Assembly (NCBI GenBank): GCA_030635145.1
Contig: DAOVZK010000007.1
Coordinates: 1 to 62,423 of the forward strand
Length of the DNA: 62,423 bases
Direction of reading: 5' to 3'
DNA from: Planctomycetota bacterium
GTDB taxonomy: Bacteria > Planctomycetota > Phycisphaerae > SM23-33
Shown here: positions 1 to 8,646 of the stretch, one piece after another
Numbering within the stretch: the stretch's first letter is position 1
Layout of the letters: each line of letters starts with the position of its first letter
Notes under the pieces: generated by a model
The model's input: the letters and a program-made list of their open reading frames with translations, nothing else
What the model was told of the DNA's origin: nothing
Databases searched by the model: none
Position numbers and translations under genes: made by a program

Positions 1-431
1 ACATTATAACCGAAAATTACCAGATAGCTGGCGATGTTTACTCGTCGGCCGTTCACGTAAATATGCCCATGTGCCACCGTCTGGCGGGCAGCTGCTCTCG
101 ACTGCCCCATTCCAAGCTTGTAAACAACATTATCTAAGCGACGTTCCAGCAAGCTCAGCAGCACGGCCCCGGTGTTTCCCTTGATGCCTTCAGCTTTCTT
201 GAACATATTCATGAACTGACGATCACGAATACCGTAATATCTTTTAACCTTTTGCTTTTCGCGAAGTCGCAGCCCGTAGTCACTAATTCTTCCGCGACGC
301 CAGCTGTGCATCCCGGGAGGTGTTTGCAAACGACGTTCGCTTTTGCCGTTAATCGACCTCTCGCCCTTGAGCATGAGGTTGATACCTTCGCGGCGACTCA
401 AACGATCTGTTGGACCTGTATAACGTCCCAT
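1..431 (-). CDS. rpsD: 30S ribosomal protein S4 (3' end beyond window)
   Basis: S4 is a primary 16S rRNA binder that starts assembly of the 30S body and often represses the alpha operon. The first 143 codons are visible, beginning [17 protein letters not shown], with the S4 N-terminal domain followed by the S4 RNA-binding segment ([21 protein letters not shown]). The C-terminus is cut by the left edge. The ATG at 431 is preceded by AGGAG about 10 nt upstream. It follows rpsK after a 132-nt spacer, in the usual alpha-operon order rpsM-rpsK-rpsD; rpoA would be expected next, outside the window. Confidence 0.95.
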   Translation of the reverse strand, partial: MGRYTGPTDRLSRREGINLMLKGERSINGKSERRLQTPPGMHSWRRGRISDYGLRLREKQKVKRYYGIRDRQFMNMFKKAEGIKGNTGAVLLSLLERRLDNVVYKLGMGQSRAAARQTVAHGHIYVNGRRVNIASYLVIFGYN

Positions 432-563
432 TTATCCAAAGCTCCTAAATTCGTCATATGCCCGTTCACCGGACACGGTGTTTGGCAGCAAGTACGCTTT
501 AACAGCGTTTTTCATCTTACCCAACCGTCCTGCCAAATAGACGGTATAGGCAGTGTTTTTTCG

Positions 564-950
564 CTATACGCGACGTTTTTTGCGAGGCCGGCAGCCATTG
601 TGCGGAATCGGCGTCACGTCTTCAATCGACAGAACCTTAAGTCCGGCAGCCTGCAATGACTGAACCGCACCCTCTCGGCCGCTACCTGGGCCCTTGACTC
701 GAACGTCTACTTCGATCATTCCCATTTTGCGGGCGGTTGCGGCGGCAGCTTCGGCGGCTCTACCGGCGGCAAAGGGAGTGCTCTTGCGAGAGCCCTTAAA
801 CCCGCCAACCGAACCAGCCGACTCGGTGCATAAAACGTCACCGTTTACATCAGTGATCGTTACGCGCGTGTTGTTAAAAGTTGCACGAACGTGGACAACT
901 CCACGAACTACGTGTTTCTTGACTTTTTTACTTTTCCGTGATTGCGCCAT
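564..950 (-). CDS. rpsK: 30S ribosomal protein S11
   Basis: S11 lies on the platform of the 30S subunit and contacts 16S rRNA near the Shine-Dalgarno-anti-Shine-Dalgarno helix. The 128-residue protein has the usual family length. It carries a lysine-rich N-terminus ([10 protein letters not shown]), the [16 protein letters not shown] segment, the [13 protein letters not shown] motif and the conserved end [14 protein letters not shown]. It lies 79 nt after rpsM and 132 nt before rpsD, in the canonical alpha-operon order. Identification is by full-length family similarity. Confidence 0.97.
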   Translation of the reverse strand: MAQSRKSKKVKKHVVRGVVHVRATFNNTRVTITDVNGDVLCTESAGSVGGFKGSRKSTPFAAGRAAEAAAATARKMGMIEVDVRVKGPGSGREGAVQSLQAAGLKVLSIEDVTPIPHNGCRPRKKRRV

Positions 951-1029
951 ATTTCTTCAAATCTCCCTGCCAGCGAACATCAACTCGCTTAACAAACCTC
1001 GGACATCATAATCCGGGGTTAATGGATAC

Positions 1030-1413
1030 TTATCGCATTTCCTTTACAGATTTCTTACCGGCGACGGTCTTGCGCGGGCCCTTTCGGCCGCGAGCATTCG
1101 TCTTGGTCCGCTGGCCTCGCACGGGCAAACCGCGACGATGACGCAAACCACGATAAGAAGCAATGTCCCGCAAGCGGGCAATGTTCTGCTGGGTCTGACG
1201 ACGAAGGTTACCCTCTATGATATAGTCGTTGGTCAACAACGACGCTATCTGCGAAAGCTGATCTTCCGTCAAATCCTTTGCTCGAAGCGAAGGTTCTATT
1301 CCAAGCTTCTCACAAATATCTTTTGCAATTTTGGGTCCGATACCATGAATGTATCGCAAAGCGATCCAAGCTGGTTTTTCATTCGGAATGTCTACACCTG
1401 CTACACGCGGCAT
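1030..1413 (-). CDS. rpsM: 30S ribosomal protein S13
   Basis: S13 is a 30S head protein that forms intersubunit bridges B1a and B1b and touches the P-site tRNA. The 127-residue protein begins MPRVAGVDIPNEK, has the helix-two-turns-helix region (ALRYIHGIGPKIAKDICEKL) and the diagnostic basic tail RGLRHRRGLPVRGQRTKTNA. It starts 24 nt after the rpmJ stop codon, so the two are probably translated from the same transcript. Confidence 0.97.
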   Translation of the reverse strand: MPRVAGVDIPNEKPAWIALRYIHGIGPKIAKDICEKLGIEPSLRAKDLTEDQLSQIASLLTNDYIIEGNLRRQTQQNIARLRDIASYRGLRHRRGLPVRGQRTKTNARGRKGPRKTVAGKKSVKEMR

Positions 1414-1437
1414 ATGAGTACTCCTAAAGGCCGGGTC

Positions 1438-1551
1438 TTAACCCTGCCGCTGCTTATGTTTTGGATTAGTACAAATTACCCGCACAACACCTTTGCGGCG
1501 GATAACCCGACAATGTTCACAAATCTGTTTTACCGACGATCGTACCTTCAT
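1438..1551 (-). CDS. rpmJ: 50S ribosomal protein L36 (37 residues)
   Basis: A 37-codon gene I translated directly: it begins [20 protein letters not shown] and ends [11 protein letters not shown]. This matches bacterial L36 over its full length. Cys11, Cys14, Cys27 and His32 are the zinc-binding C-x2-C-x12-C-x4-H set, so this is the zinc-ribbon (C+) form. It stands between map and rpsM in spc/alpha order. The usual upstream neighbour infA is absent; its place is taken by the repeat at 1599-1884. Confidence 0.95.
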   Translation of the reverse strand: MKVRSSVKQICEHCRVIRRKGVVRVICTNPKHKQRQG

Positions 1552-1598
1552 GATACACCTCAAAATCGTCACACGACGATTATTCATTTCCTATTCTT

Positions 1599-1884
1599 GG
1601 CTCTCCTTCAAAAAAATTGGAAGAACCATATTTCATAATTAAATATCCAATATCCAACACGGAATTTCCAATATCCAAGGTAAGAGCATTGCTGTCGCTC
1701 TTTTTTTTCACATCGAGGGCTAGCTGACTCATAGACAAAAAATCAATCAACCAATTCGGAGAAGAATCTTCTTAATTTATCTTCCCTTCGTCGGTTGGAC
1801 ATTCCGTGTTGGATATTGGATATTCAGTTTTTAATGTCTAATAGAAATCAACCAACTATATTGGATGAAAACCTTATTTTCTAT
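1599..1884 (-). repeat. MITE-like intercistronic element, copy 1 (map-rpmJ spacer)
   Basis: This stretch is a diverged copy of 27534-27833. Both begin with a GCTCTCC box and a short hairpin. Both contain a perfect inverted repeat (here 24 nt, 1642-1665 with 1801-1824, core CCAATATCCAACACGG) and share a block around CTTAATTTATCTTCCCTTC. Both end at CCTTATTTT, 7 nt (here) and 3 nt (copy 2) from the stop codon of the gene before them in transcription. No open reading frame is conserved between the copies. It fills most of the 336-nt gap between map and rpmJ. It may be a non-autonomous mobile element or a structured intercistronic RNA; the sequence does not decide. Confidence 0.8.
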
Positions 1885-1887
1885 CTA

Positions 1888-2664
1888 CTACGCTGTTAAT
1901 ACTCGAACGCCATCTTCAACCACTGCAAGCGTATGCTCCCAGTGTGCCGACGGTTTACCATCAGCAGTTACCACAGTCCACCCGTCACTTAAGGTCTTGC
2001 AGCGGTGAGTTCCCATGTTAACCATAGGCTCAACTGCAATCACCAGTCCGGGCTTGAGATTTATATCGCGGGAAAGCAAGTCCGAAGAAACGAAGTTAGG
2101 TACCTTCGGATCCTCGTGCATTTCTCGCCCAATTCCATGCCCTACAAACTGCTCAACCACCGAAAATCCTGCAGAGCGAACATGCTCCTGCATCGCACGG
2201 GCAACGGTTGACCATTTTTCACCAGGCTTGGTGAGCTTGATGGCAATTTCCAGCGATTGGTAAGTTACATCTACCAATTTCTGAACCTCGTCGGAAACAT
2301 TCCCGACGATAAACGTTCGGGCTGCATCTCCGCACCAGCCATCAAGCAAAACGCCGAAATCCACACTGACAATCTGCCCGTCGCGGATCTTGCGTTTTTT
2401 CGACGGTATCCCGTGCACCACCTCTTCGTCAATCGACGAGCAGATGTTACCCGAAAACGGGTCGCCACCGCAATAGCTCGCAACACCTTTAAACAGGCAT
2501 TTCGCACCATGCTTGTGACAAATCCGTTCCGCCTCGGCGTCCAAATCTTCTGTTGTTATTCCAGGGGCAATTATCTCGCCCAGCCGATCCAGAACTTCCC
2601 GGACTATCTGACCGGAAGCGTAAAGCTTATCGATCTGTTCGGCATTTTTTAACTTAATAGCCAC
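1888..2664 (-). CDS. map: Type I methionine aminopeptidase
   Basis: Removes the initiator methionine from nascent proteins using two divalent metal ions. The 258-residue protein has the type I catalytic domain with all expected residues: His84 (VVHGIPS), metal ligands Asp102 and Asp113 (VDFGVLLDGWCGDAART), His176 and His183 (GHGIGREMHEDP), Glu212 (VEPMVN) and Glu243 (HWEHTLAV). It starts 8 nt after adk, in the conserved secY-adk-map order. In many genomes infA follows; here a palindromic repeat follows instead. Confidence 0.96.
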   Translation of the reverse strand: MAIKLKNAEQIDKLYASGQIVREVLDRLGEIIAPGITTEDLDAEAERICHKHGAKCLFKGVASYCGGDPFSGNICSSIDEEVVHGIPSKKRKIRDGQIVSVDFGVLLDGWCGDAARTFIVGNVSDEVQKLVDVTYQSLEIAIKLTKPGEKWSTVARAMQEHVRSAGFSVVEQFVGHGIGREMHEDPKVPNFVSSDLLSRDINLKPGLVIAVEPMVNMGTHRCKTLSDGWTVVTADGKPSAHWEHTLAVVEDGVRVLTA

Positions 2665-2672
2665 AATGCAGC

Positions 2673-3329
2673 CTAATTTTCACCGGCCTCCAAGGCCGCC
2701 GCGATGTCTGCGAAAACGCTGTCCGGAGACTGCATTCCGTCGACTTCTACGATTTTCACCTTGCCGGTTTCGCGATAATAATCGATGACCGGCTGGGTCT
2801 GCTTCTTATAAGCCTCTAACCGCTGACGAACAACATCTTCTTTGTCGTCGTCACGCTGCACAAGCGACTCGCCCGTTTCGTCGTCTATACCTTCAACCTT
2901 CGGGGGCATATATTCTACATGGTAAATCTTGCCTGTCGACGGACAGCTACGCCGGCCGGTAATTCGCCCAACGATTTCGTCGTCGTCAGCTGCGATAATC
3001 ACAACCGCGTCCAGCGGGGCATCCATCTTCGTAAGCGTTTCGTCCAACGCCTCGCCCTGAGCGACCGTCCGCGGAAAACCGTCCAGCAGCAATCCGCTGC
3101 CTTCTACCGCTACTATCGCTTTGGCCATCATCTCAACAACGACATCGTCAGGAACCAAAGCTCCCGTTTCCATAATCGCCGCCAACTTCTGGCCAAGCTC
3201 CGAACCGGACGCCTTTTCAGCACGAAAAATGTCGCCGCTGGAAAGATGAACCATTCCAAATTTTTCAACTAGCTTTTCCGCCTGCGTGCCCTTACCGGCA
3301 CCAGGAGGGCCCATCAAAACAACTCTCAT
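2673..3329 (-). CDS. adk: Adenylate kinase
   Basis: Interconverts ATP + AMP and 2 ADP. The 218-residue protein has the P-loop GPPGAGKGT at residues 7-15, an NMP-binding region (LSSGDIFRAEKASG) and the DGFPRTVAQ motif. It is the long form: the LID domain (GRITGRRSCPSTGKIYH) has only one cysteine, so no zinc-binding four-Cys LID. The ATG directly abuts the secY TAG stop, so the two are translationally coupled, and map follows after 8 nt. Confidence 0.96.
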   Translation of the reverse strand: MRVVLMGPPGAGKGTQAEKLVEKFGMVHLSSGDIFRAEKASGSELGQKLAAIMETGALVPDDVVVEMMAKAIVAVEGSGLLLDGFPRTVAQGEALDETLTKMDAPLDAVVIIAADDDEIVGRITGRRSCPSTGKIYHVEYMPPKVEGIDDETGESLVQRDDDKEDVVRQRLEAYKKQTQPVIDYYRETGKVKIVEVDGMQSPDSVFADIAAALEAGEN

Positions 3330-5081
3330 CTAATAGGCTCCCTTAATGCGAGTATTGTCGCCGAGGAATCCGCCGTAATTTCGCATCACGAGATTCGATT
3401 CAATTCGCTGAACAAGATCCAGCGTAACCGAAACCATAATCAGCAACCCGGTTCCGCCGATGAAGGCAGAAATCGCAAACGGGATTTCCATTTTCGTTGC
3501 AATGACAGTTGGTATTACCGCGATAACAGCCAGGAACGCTGCACCACAATAAGTGATTCGCTCCATAACGCGTTCAAGATAATCGGATGTACGTTTTCCG
3601 GGTCGCAGGCCTGGGATAAAGTGGCCCATGTCGCGGAGTTGGTCGGCCATATCTTTGGGACGGAAGTTAACCGTTGTCCAGAAATATGCGAAGAAGAAAA
3701 TCATGCCGATGTAAATAACCGTGTAGACAAAGGCACCGTTTTCAAAAGCCTGCGACATATTCAGCAACGTCGATCCCAAGAAGGTACTCGAATCGCCAAA
3801 CTTCTCAGCCAACCACTTAAAAAGCACACCGGGAAAAATCATCAGCGAGCTGGCGAAGATGATCGGCATAACACCACCGTGGTTTACTCGCAGCGGCATA
3901 TAGTGACGTTGTCCGCCGTAAACGCGTCGGCCGCGAGTTTGCTTGGCCTGCTGAATCGGAATTCGACGCTGGCCCTGGGTGATCAAAATTGCACCGGCGA
4001 CAACAAACACAAACGAGGCGGCGAGGAATATGATTTTTTCCAATCCGATTCCGCCTCCCCCGCTGGCCAAGCTGAACTGTGCCTTGCTGGCCAACAACGC
4101 TATCGCATGCGGCAAGCGAACCACAATACCAGCCATAATCAACAAACTGATACCGTTGCCGATACCGTATTCGTCGATCTGCTCACCCAGCCACATAAGG
4201 AAAATCGTCCCTGCTGTCAAACCGACAACACCAACGAGGAAAATCAGTATCGCTCGTGTGCCCTCTGCGTATTCGGGATAAACCAAACCGCTGCTGGGAT
4301 TCATCATATACTTCATCCAGAAAATCGCCTGGACAACGCATAATCCGACAGCTGCGTATCGCGTGTATTCCTGAATCTTTTTCTGGCCGGCCGGGCCTTC
4401 CTTTTTCAACTTTTCCAGCGACGGAATCACATTAACCAACAGCGTGAAAATAATCGATGCGGAAATGTACGGCATAATCCCCAGCCCAAACAGCGTACTC
4501 TGCTGCAAGCTACCGCCGGTAAACATGCTGAAGTATTCCATCGCCTGCCCGAAGATCCCGCTCTGTTGCCTCGCCGCAAGCTCCTGAATTGCACCGGCGT
4601 TTAAACCGGGAAGCGGAATATGGAAACCGATACGATAAATCGCCAAAAGCGACAGTGTAAATACCAATTTGCCGATCAGCTCGGGAATAGAGAAAATATT
4701 TTCCAGAACGCGACGAATATTGGATTTCGATACCAATGCGTAATAGTACGCAAGCAAAACCAACCCACCACCAATAATGCTGGTTACGGAACTGGCGATT
4801 TCGCCTTCCCCGGAAGCAATCCCCATAAGCCCAACTATGCCCTTGCCAATAAGCATGGCTGCTATTGCAGCGATAACACCGCCTATTGCACGGCGGAAGA
4901 AATCAAACGGCGTCTGCTTGGTGACCAAAATATACAGGCCGACCAAGGCAACGATTGCACCGGCGATAAGATCAGGAGTTGCTGGCCATTGGCCATTGGA
5001 CACGTACTGATTGAGTACCATCCACGCACCGGCCACGATGAACAACAACGCCCCAATAAATTTTGTAATTCTGAATCCCAC
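3330..5081 (-). CDS. secY: SecY translocase channel with a four-helix N-terminal extension
   Basis: Central subunit of the SecYEG protein-conducting channel. Canonical SecY similarity begins only near residue 122 (RRVLENIFSIPELIGKLVFT) and runs through the ten-helix core, including the cytosolic loops (GQRRIPIQQAKQ; NFRPKDMADQL). The protein is 583 residues against roughly 430-450 in most bacteria. The first ~120 residues contain four hydrophobic segments (about 7-25, 37-55, 66-86 and 96-116). An even number would keep the core in its normal orientation. The GTG start at 5081 has AAGGA 9 nt upstream, supporting the long form; a TTG near codon 115 has no such site. Partner secE is at 30474. 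Confidence 0.93.
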   Translation of the reverse strand: MGFRITKFIGALLFIVAGAWMVLNQYVSNGQWPATPDLIAGAIVALVGLYILVTKQTPFDFFRRAIGGVIAAIAAMLIGKGIVGLMGIASGEGEIASSVTSIIGGGLVLLAYYYALVSKSNIRRVLENIFSIPELIGKLVFTLSLLAIYRIGFHIPLPGLNAGAIQELAARQQSGIFGQAMEYFSMFTGGSLQQSTLFGLGIMPYISASIIFTLLVNVIPSLEKLKKEGPAGQKKIQEYTRYAAVGLCVVQAIFWMKYMMNPSSGLVYPEYAEGTRAILIFLVGVVGLTAGTIFLMWLGEQIDEYGIGNGISLLIMAGIVVRLPHAIALLASKAQFSLASGGGGIGLEKIIFLAASFVFVVAGAILITQGQRRIPIQQAKQTRGRRVYGGQRHYMPLRVNHGGVMPIIFASSLMIFPGVLFKWLAEKFGDSSTFLGSTLLNMSQAFENGAFVYTVIYIGMIFFFAYFWTTVNFRPKDMADQLRDMGHFIPGLRPGKRTSDYLERVMERITYCGAAFLAVIAVIPTVIATKMEIPFAISAFIGGTGLLIMVSVTLDLVQRIESNLVMRNYGGFLGDNTRIKGAY

Positions 5082-5123
5082 GTATGTACATCCTTACATC
5101 AAGGTTAAATAGCCACGTGCAAT

Positions 5124-5573
5124 CTATTTCACTTCTTCAACCGAACCGCCGACAGCTGCGATTTTTTCACGAGCCGTTGCGGAAAACTTTTGTGCAATAA
5201 CGGTGAGCTTCTTTTTGATTTCGCCATTACCGAGAATTTTCACGGGCTTGGTGGCGTCTTCAATCATCCGCGAAGCCTTCAGGGCCTCGGCGTCGACTTT
5301 TGCACCGTCTTCAAATCTCTGTTCAAGGGCAGCAAGGTTAATAACCTGATATTCCGTGCGGAAGTTTTTGTTGTTAAACCCGCGTTTCGGAATTCTGGAT
5401 ATCATCGGTGCCTGGCCTCCCTCATAACCGAGGCGTTTCTTGGCACCTGCTCGCGAGCCGTATCCCTTGTGGCCACGGCCTGAGGTTTTACCCATACCAG
5501 AACCGGTTCCACGCCCTACACGCTTGCGGCGTTTGTACTTTCCTGCTGCAGATAGGATCTCGTCCAACTTCAT
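5124..5573 (-). CDS. rplO: 50S ribosomal protein L15
   Basis: L15 is a late-assembly 50S protein. The 149-residue product has the glycine/arginine-rich N-terminal extension (KRRKRVGRGTGSGMGKTSGR) and the GFEGGQ-type motif (GYEGGQAPMISRIPKRGF). The start overlaps the rpsE stop by 4 nt (ATGA). That tight junction leaves no room for rpmD (L30), which lies here in many bacteria. SecY follows after 42 nt. Confidence 0.96.
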   Translation of the reverse strand: MKLDEILSAAGKYKRRKRVGRGTGSGMGKTSGRGHKGYGSRAGAKKRLGYEGGQAPMISRIPKRGFNNKNFRTEYQVINLAALEQRFEDGAKVDAEALKASRMIEDATKPVKILGNGEIKKKLTVIAQKFSATAREKIAAVGGSVEEVK

Positions 5574-6076
5574 GATATCTTAACTCCTCGCAACTTGCTG
5601 ACCGTCTCGGCGGTACGAAGTTGGTGTAGTGCGTTCATTCCTGCCCGCAGGAGATTCTTCGGGCTTGTCGAACCGTAAGCCTTTGACAGCAGGTTGTGAA
5701 TACCAGCCAGCTCAAACAGCGGGCGAAGTTTTTTACCTGCGATAACGCCCGTACCATCCGACGCCGGAACAAGCACAACGCTCGATGCACCGGCCCGCCC
5801 AATGATTTTGTGCGGAATAGTGCTTCCACGCATAGGAACGCGGAAGAGATTCTTGGTGGCTTCGGCTCGGGCTTTTTCAACGGCGTTGGGAACTTCGTTG
5901 GCCTTGCCGTATCCGATACCTACTTGTCCGTTTTTGTCGCCAACGGCAACCAATGCGGCAAAGCTGAATCGTCGGCCACCTTTTACAACCTTCGAACAAC
6001 GATAAATCTGAATGACGCTGTCATCAAGACCGTTATCGTTTTCTTTGTCTCGTTTGTCTCTTTTTTGGAACGCCAC
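5570..6076 (-). CDS. rpsE: 30S ribosomal protein S5
   Basis: S5 sits at the mRNA entry channel and affects decoding accuracy. In the 168-residue protein the N-terminal double-stranded-RNA-binding-like domain is clear (IQIYRCSKVVKGGRRFSFAA, VGIGYGKANEVPNAVEKA). The C-terminal ribosomal fold follows (LFELAGIHNLLSKAYGS). It starts immediately after the rplR stop and overlaps rplO by 4 nt, indicating tight translational coupling. Confidence 0.96.
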   Translation of the reverse strand: MAFQKRDKRDKENDNGLDDSVIQIYRCSKVVKGGRRFSFAALVAVGDKNGQVGIGYGKANEVPNAVEKARAEATKNLFRVPMRGSTIPHKIIGRAGASSVVLVPASDGTGVIAGKKLRPLFELAGIHNLLSKAYGSTSPKNLLRAGMNALHQLRTAETVSKLRGVKIS

Positions 6077-6448
6077 CTAAAACTCCAATCCGCCCTTGCG
6101 GGCCGCCTCGGCGAGTTCCTTGACTCTACCATGATACGCGTATCCGTTGCGATCAAACACTACTTGCTTGATGCCTTTTCCCACGGCTTTTTCGGCTAGG
6201 GCTTTACCTATGACACCGGCGGCGGCACGATTACTCGCGAGGCCCGGCAGGGTCGTAGCGACTGCGCTTTCACGAGTCGACGATGCGACAAGTGTCTGCC
6301 CAACAGAATCGTCTATGATCTGAGCATAGATATTCTTGTTGCTTCGAAAAACAGTCAGCCTCGGCCGAGCGGTTGTACCGACGACCTTTTTCCGAACGTG
6401 TTTCTTACGTTTAATTCTCTGCGATATTTTTTGCAGGATCGGCTTCAT
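6077..6448 (-). CDS. rplR: 50S ribosomal protein L18
   Basis: L18 binds 5S rRNA and with L5 docks it in the central protuberance. The 123-residue product shows the basic N-terminus ([15 protein letters not shown]), the [20 protein letters not shown] segment and the C-terminal [22 protein letters not shown] typical of the family. It lies 87 nt after rplF and directly abuts rpsE. Confidence 0.95.
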   Translation of the reverse strand: MKPILQKISQRIKRKKHVRKKVVGTTARPRLTVFRSNKNIYAQIIDDSVGQTLVASSTRESAVATTLPGLASNRAAAGVIGKALAEKAVGKGIKQVVFDRNGYAYHGRVKELAEAARKGGLEF

Positions 6449-6535
6449 TATTCAGCTCTCACCTCGAGCATCTTAAGCTCACCTGTACCAGGCCATCGTA
6501 AAACGCTCCAAAACCAATGGTTAATAAACTTTGCT

Positions 6536-7108
6536 CTATGCACCGCCGCCAGCAAAGGCCTTACCGACCTTCCTGCGGACATACTCATCTGAGTACCGGA
6601 CACCCTTGCCTTTGTAAGGTTCGGGAGGACGGGTTCTGCGGCAACACGCCGCAAACTCACCAACAAGCTGCTTGTCGTAACCCTTGACGGTAAATTTCGC
6701 CGGGTCTGTATCACCGCGAGCCTGAGGAGTTTGGATATCTATCGTAATGCCCATCGGCACATCCAGAATTTCGGGATGGCTTTTACCGCAGGTAACCGTG
6801 AACTTGTCACCCTGCTGCTGGACACCGTAACCAACACCATAAACCTCAAGACTACGCTGGTATCCCTTCGAAACTCCTTCGACCATATTGGCGATGAGGC
6901 TTCGAGTTAAACCGTGGTAGGCACGAGTCTGACGTTCTTCGTCGTTGCGGGTTACATTTACAGCGTCACCTTCAACCACAACGGTTACCTCGGGACGATG
7001 GTCATACGTCAGCTTCCCAAGCGAGCCTTCTACAGAAACGGTTCGACCCGCTACTGCGACTTTAACCCCGCTGGGGATTTCAACTGGTTTCATTCCTATT
7101 CTTGACAT
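6536..7108 (-). CDS. rplF: 50S ribosomal protein L6
   Basis: L6 lies beneath the L7/L12 stalk near the sarcin-ricin loop. The 190-residue protein contains two tandem L6 domains and the family signature PPEPYKGKGVRYSDEYVRRK close to the C-terminus. It begins 17 nt after rpsH. The C-terminal half shows the usual GYDKQLVGEFAA segment. Nothing unusual. Confidence 0.96.
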   Translation of the reverse strand: MSRIGMKPVEIPSGVKVAVAGRTVSVEGSLGKLTYDHRPEVTVVVEGDAVNVTRNDEERQTRAYHGLTRSLIANMVEGVSKGYQRSLEVYGVGYGVQQQGDKFTVTCGKSHPEILDVPMGITIDIQTPQARGDTDPAKFTVKGYDKQLVGEFAACCRRTRPPEPYKGKGVRYSDEYVRRKVGKAFAGGGA

Positions 7109-7125
7109 TGCTCAGTCGCCTCGTG

Positions 7126-7524
7126 CTATGCAACAATACAGAGAACTTCGCCACCAACGTTTTTGTCGCGGCATTCGCGGTCCGAGAGCACTCCGTGGCT
7201 CGTAGACACTACCGAAATACCAAGACCATTGAGCGGCCGAGGAAGCTCGACTACGGGCTTGTAGACACGGCATCCAGGACGAGAGATACGCTGAATTTGC
7301 GTAACTACATCTTCGCCCAGGGGGCCGTACTTCAAGTACACCCGTAAAAGTCCCTGTTTGTTATCTTCTATTTTTGTGTAATCTTCGATATAACCTTCAT
7401 CTTTAAGCACACGTGAGATACCCTCACAAATTTTCGATGCTCGCACATTTACTACTTTGTGACGTGATCGCAACGCGTTGCGGATTCGGGTCAACATATC
7501 GGCAATTGGATCGGACAGACTCAT
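7126..7524 (-). CDS. rpsH: 30S ribosomal protein S8
   Basis: S8 is a primary binder of 16S rRNA helix 21 and in Escherichia coli represses the spc operon. The 132-residue product begins MSLSDPIADMLTRIRNALRS, a diagnostic S8 opening. It ends with the conserved STSHGVLSDRECRDKNVGGE segment. It starts 12 nt after the rpsN stop. No obvious S8-type regulatory hairpin was recognised upstream. Confidence 0.96.
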   Translation of the reverse strand: MSLSDPIADMLTRIRNALRSRHKVVNVRASKICEGISRVLKDEGYIEDYTKIEDNKQGLLRVYLKYGPLGEDVVTQIQRISRPGCRVYKPVVELPRPLNGLGISVVSTSHGVLSDRECRDKNVGGEVLCIVA

Positions 7525-7536
7525 CAGTTTTCCTTC

Positions 7537-7722
7537 CTACCAACTGGCCTTTTTCATACCTGGAATTAGGCCTTCATTTGCCATACTTCTAAGACAAATA
7601 CGACAGATCTTAAACTTACGATAAACGCTACGAGGCCTGCCGCACAATTGGCAGCGCCTGACTATTCGCGTTGAGAATTTAGGTTCCCGTTTTGCCTTAG
7701 CTATTAATGCCTTCGTCGCCAT
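7537..7722 (-). CDS. rpsN: 30S ribosomal protein S14, zinc-binding (type Z)
   Basis: This 61-residue S14 is the short zinc-ribbon form, with Cys24, Cys27, Cys40 and Cys43 (CQLCGRP, CRICLR). The conserved end is [14 protein letters not shown]. It helps assemble the 30S head next to S10 and S19. It lies between rplE (21 nt upstream) and rpsH (12 nt downstream) in spc order. Confidence 0.96.
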   Translation of the reverse strand: MATKALIAKAKREPKFSTRIVRRCQLCGRPRSVYRKFKICRICLRSMANEGLIPGMKKASW

Positions 7723-7743
7723 TTAAGCTCTTGCTCCTCTTTG

Positions 7744-8286
7744 TTAGTCCTGTCTGTAGGGCATGCCCAGCAGACTCAGAAGCTCTCTGGCCTCGGCGTC
7801 CGTTTCCGCCGAAGTCACAAAGGTAACATTCATACCCTGAGTGAAAGTTATTGTCGCCGGATCAATTTCCGGAAACACTGACTGTTCAACCAGGCCCATA
7901 CTGAAATTCCCGCGGCCGTCAAAACCCGAAGGCTTCAAACCACGGAAGTCCTTTACTCGCGGAATCGCCAAAGATACCAGACGATCCAAAAACTCGTACA
8001 TCTTCACGCCACGCAGCGTAACCTTCAGCCCGACATTCATACCTTCGCGAAGCTTGAAGTTACTGACCGACTTGCGCGCCTTCATAATGATAGGCTGCTG
8101 CCCGGCGATCTGTGCCAACTGCTTGTGCGCACCTTCGAGTTTGGCTTTTTCCGAGTTTGCGTCTCCAAGACCCATAGAGATAACGATTTTTTTCAAGGCC
8201 GGCACGGCCATCGGGTTTTTATACCCAAATCGTTCTCTCAGGGCAGGGGTCGCTTCGTTTTTATATTTTTCTTGTAAACGGGTCAT
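7744..8286 (-). CDS. rplE: 50S ribosomal protein L5
   Basis: L5 binds 5S rRNA and contacts the P-site tRNA and S13. The 180-residue protein has the typical length and signatures: FGYKNPMAVPALKKIVISMG near the start, the ARKSVSNFKLREGMNVGLKV region and the ending ELLSLLGMPYR. It follows rplX after 14 nt. Confidence 0.96.
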   Translation of the reverse strand: MTRLQEKYKNEATPALRERFGYKNPMAVPALKKIVISMGLGDANSEKAKLEGAHKQLAQIAGQQPIIMKARKSVSNFKLREGMNVGLKVTLRGVKMYEFLDRLVSLAIPRVKDFRGLKPSGFDGRGNFSMGLVEQSVFPEIDPATITFTQGMNVTFVTSAETDAEARELLSLLGMPYRQD

Positions 8287-8300
8287 TTCCGTTTTCCTAA

Positions 8301-8642
8301 CTACTTAGTTGCCTTCTTCTTAACCATTCCCAGCGACTTGCCGCTCTTGCGTGCAATTCGCTCCTTAGAACCATCCGTCGCGATCTTAAAACCGACTCGT
8401 GTCGGTGCAGATGTTTCGGGATCAACGGGCAGAACATTGGAAATATGCAGCGGCATTTCCTTCTGTACGCGTCCACCGTGCGGATGCTGACGGGACGGTT
8501 TCATGTGCCGATAAACCCGATTGATTCCCTGAACGAGAACCTTGTCTTCTTTCGAGTTAACCTGCAAAACCTCACCGGTCTTACCTTTGTCGTCACCCGC
8601 AAGGATAACGACCATATCACCTTTTTTTACATGCATTGCCAT
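8301..8642 (-). CDS. rplX: 50S ribosomal protein L24
   Basis: L24 is an assembly initiator of the 50S subunit. I place the start at the ATG at 8642 (MAMHVKKGDMVVILAGDDKG). It lies 4 nt after the rplN stop and has GAGGTG about 10 nt upstream; an upstream in-frame start would overlap rplN and add 8 non-homologous residues. The 113-residue product has the N-terminal KOW motif (KGDMVVILAGDDKGKTGEVL). Its central signature is GINRVYRHMKPS. Confidence 0.93.
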   Translation of the reverse strand: MAMHVKKGDMVVILAGDDKGKTGEVLQVNSKEDKVLVQGINRVYRHMKPSRQHPHGGRVQKEMPLHISNVLPVDPETSAPTRVGFKIATDGSKERIARKSGKSLGMVKKKATK

Positions 8643-8646
8643 CTTG

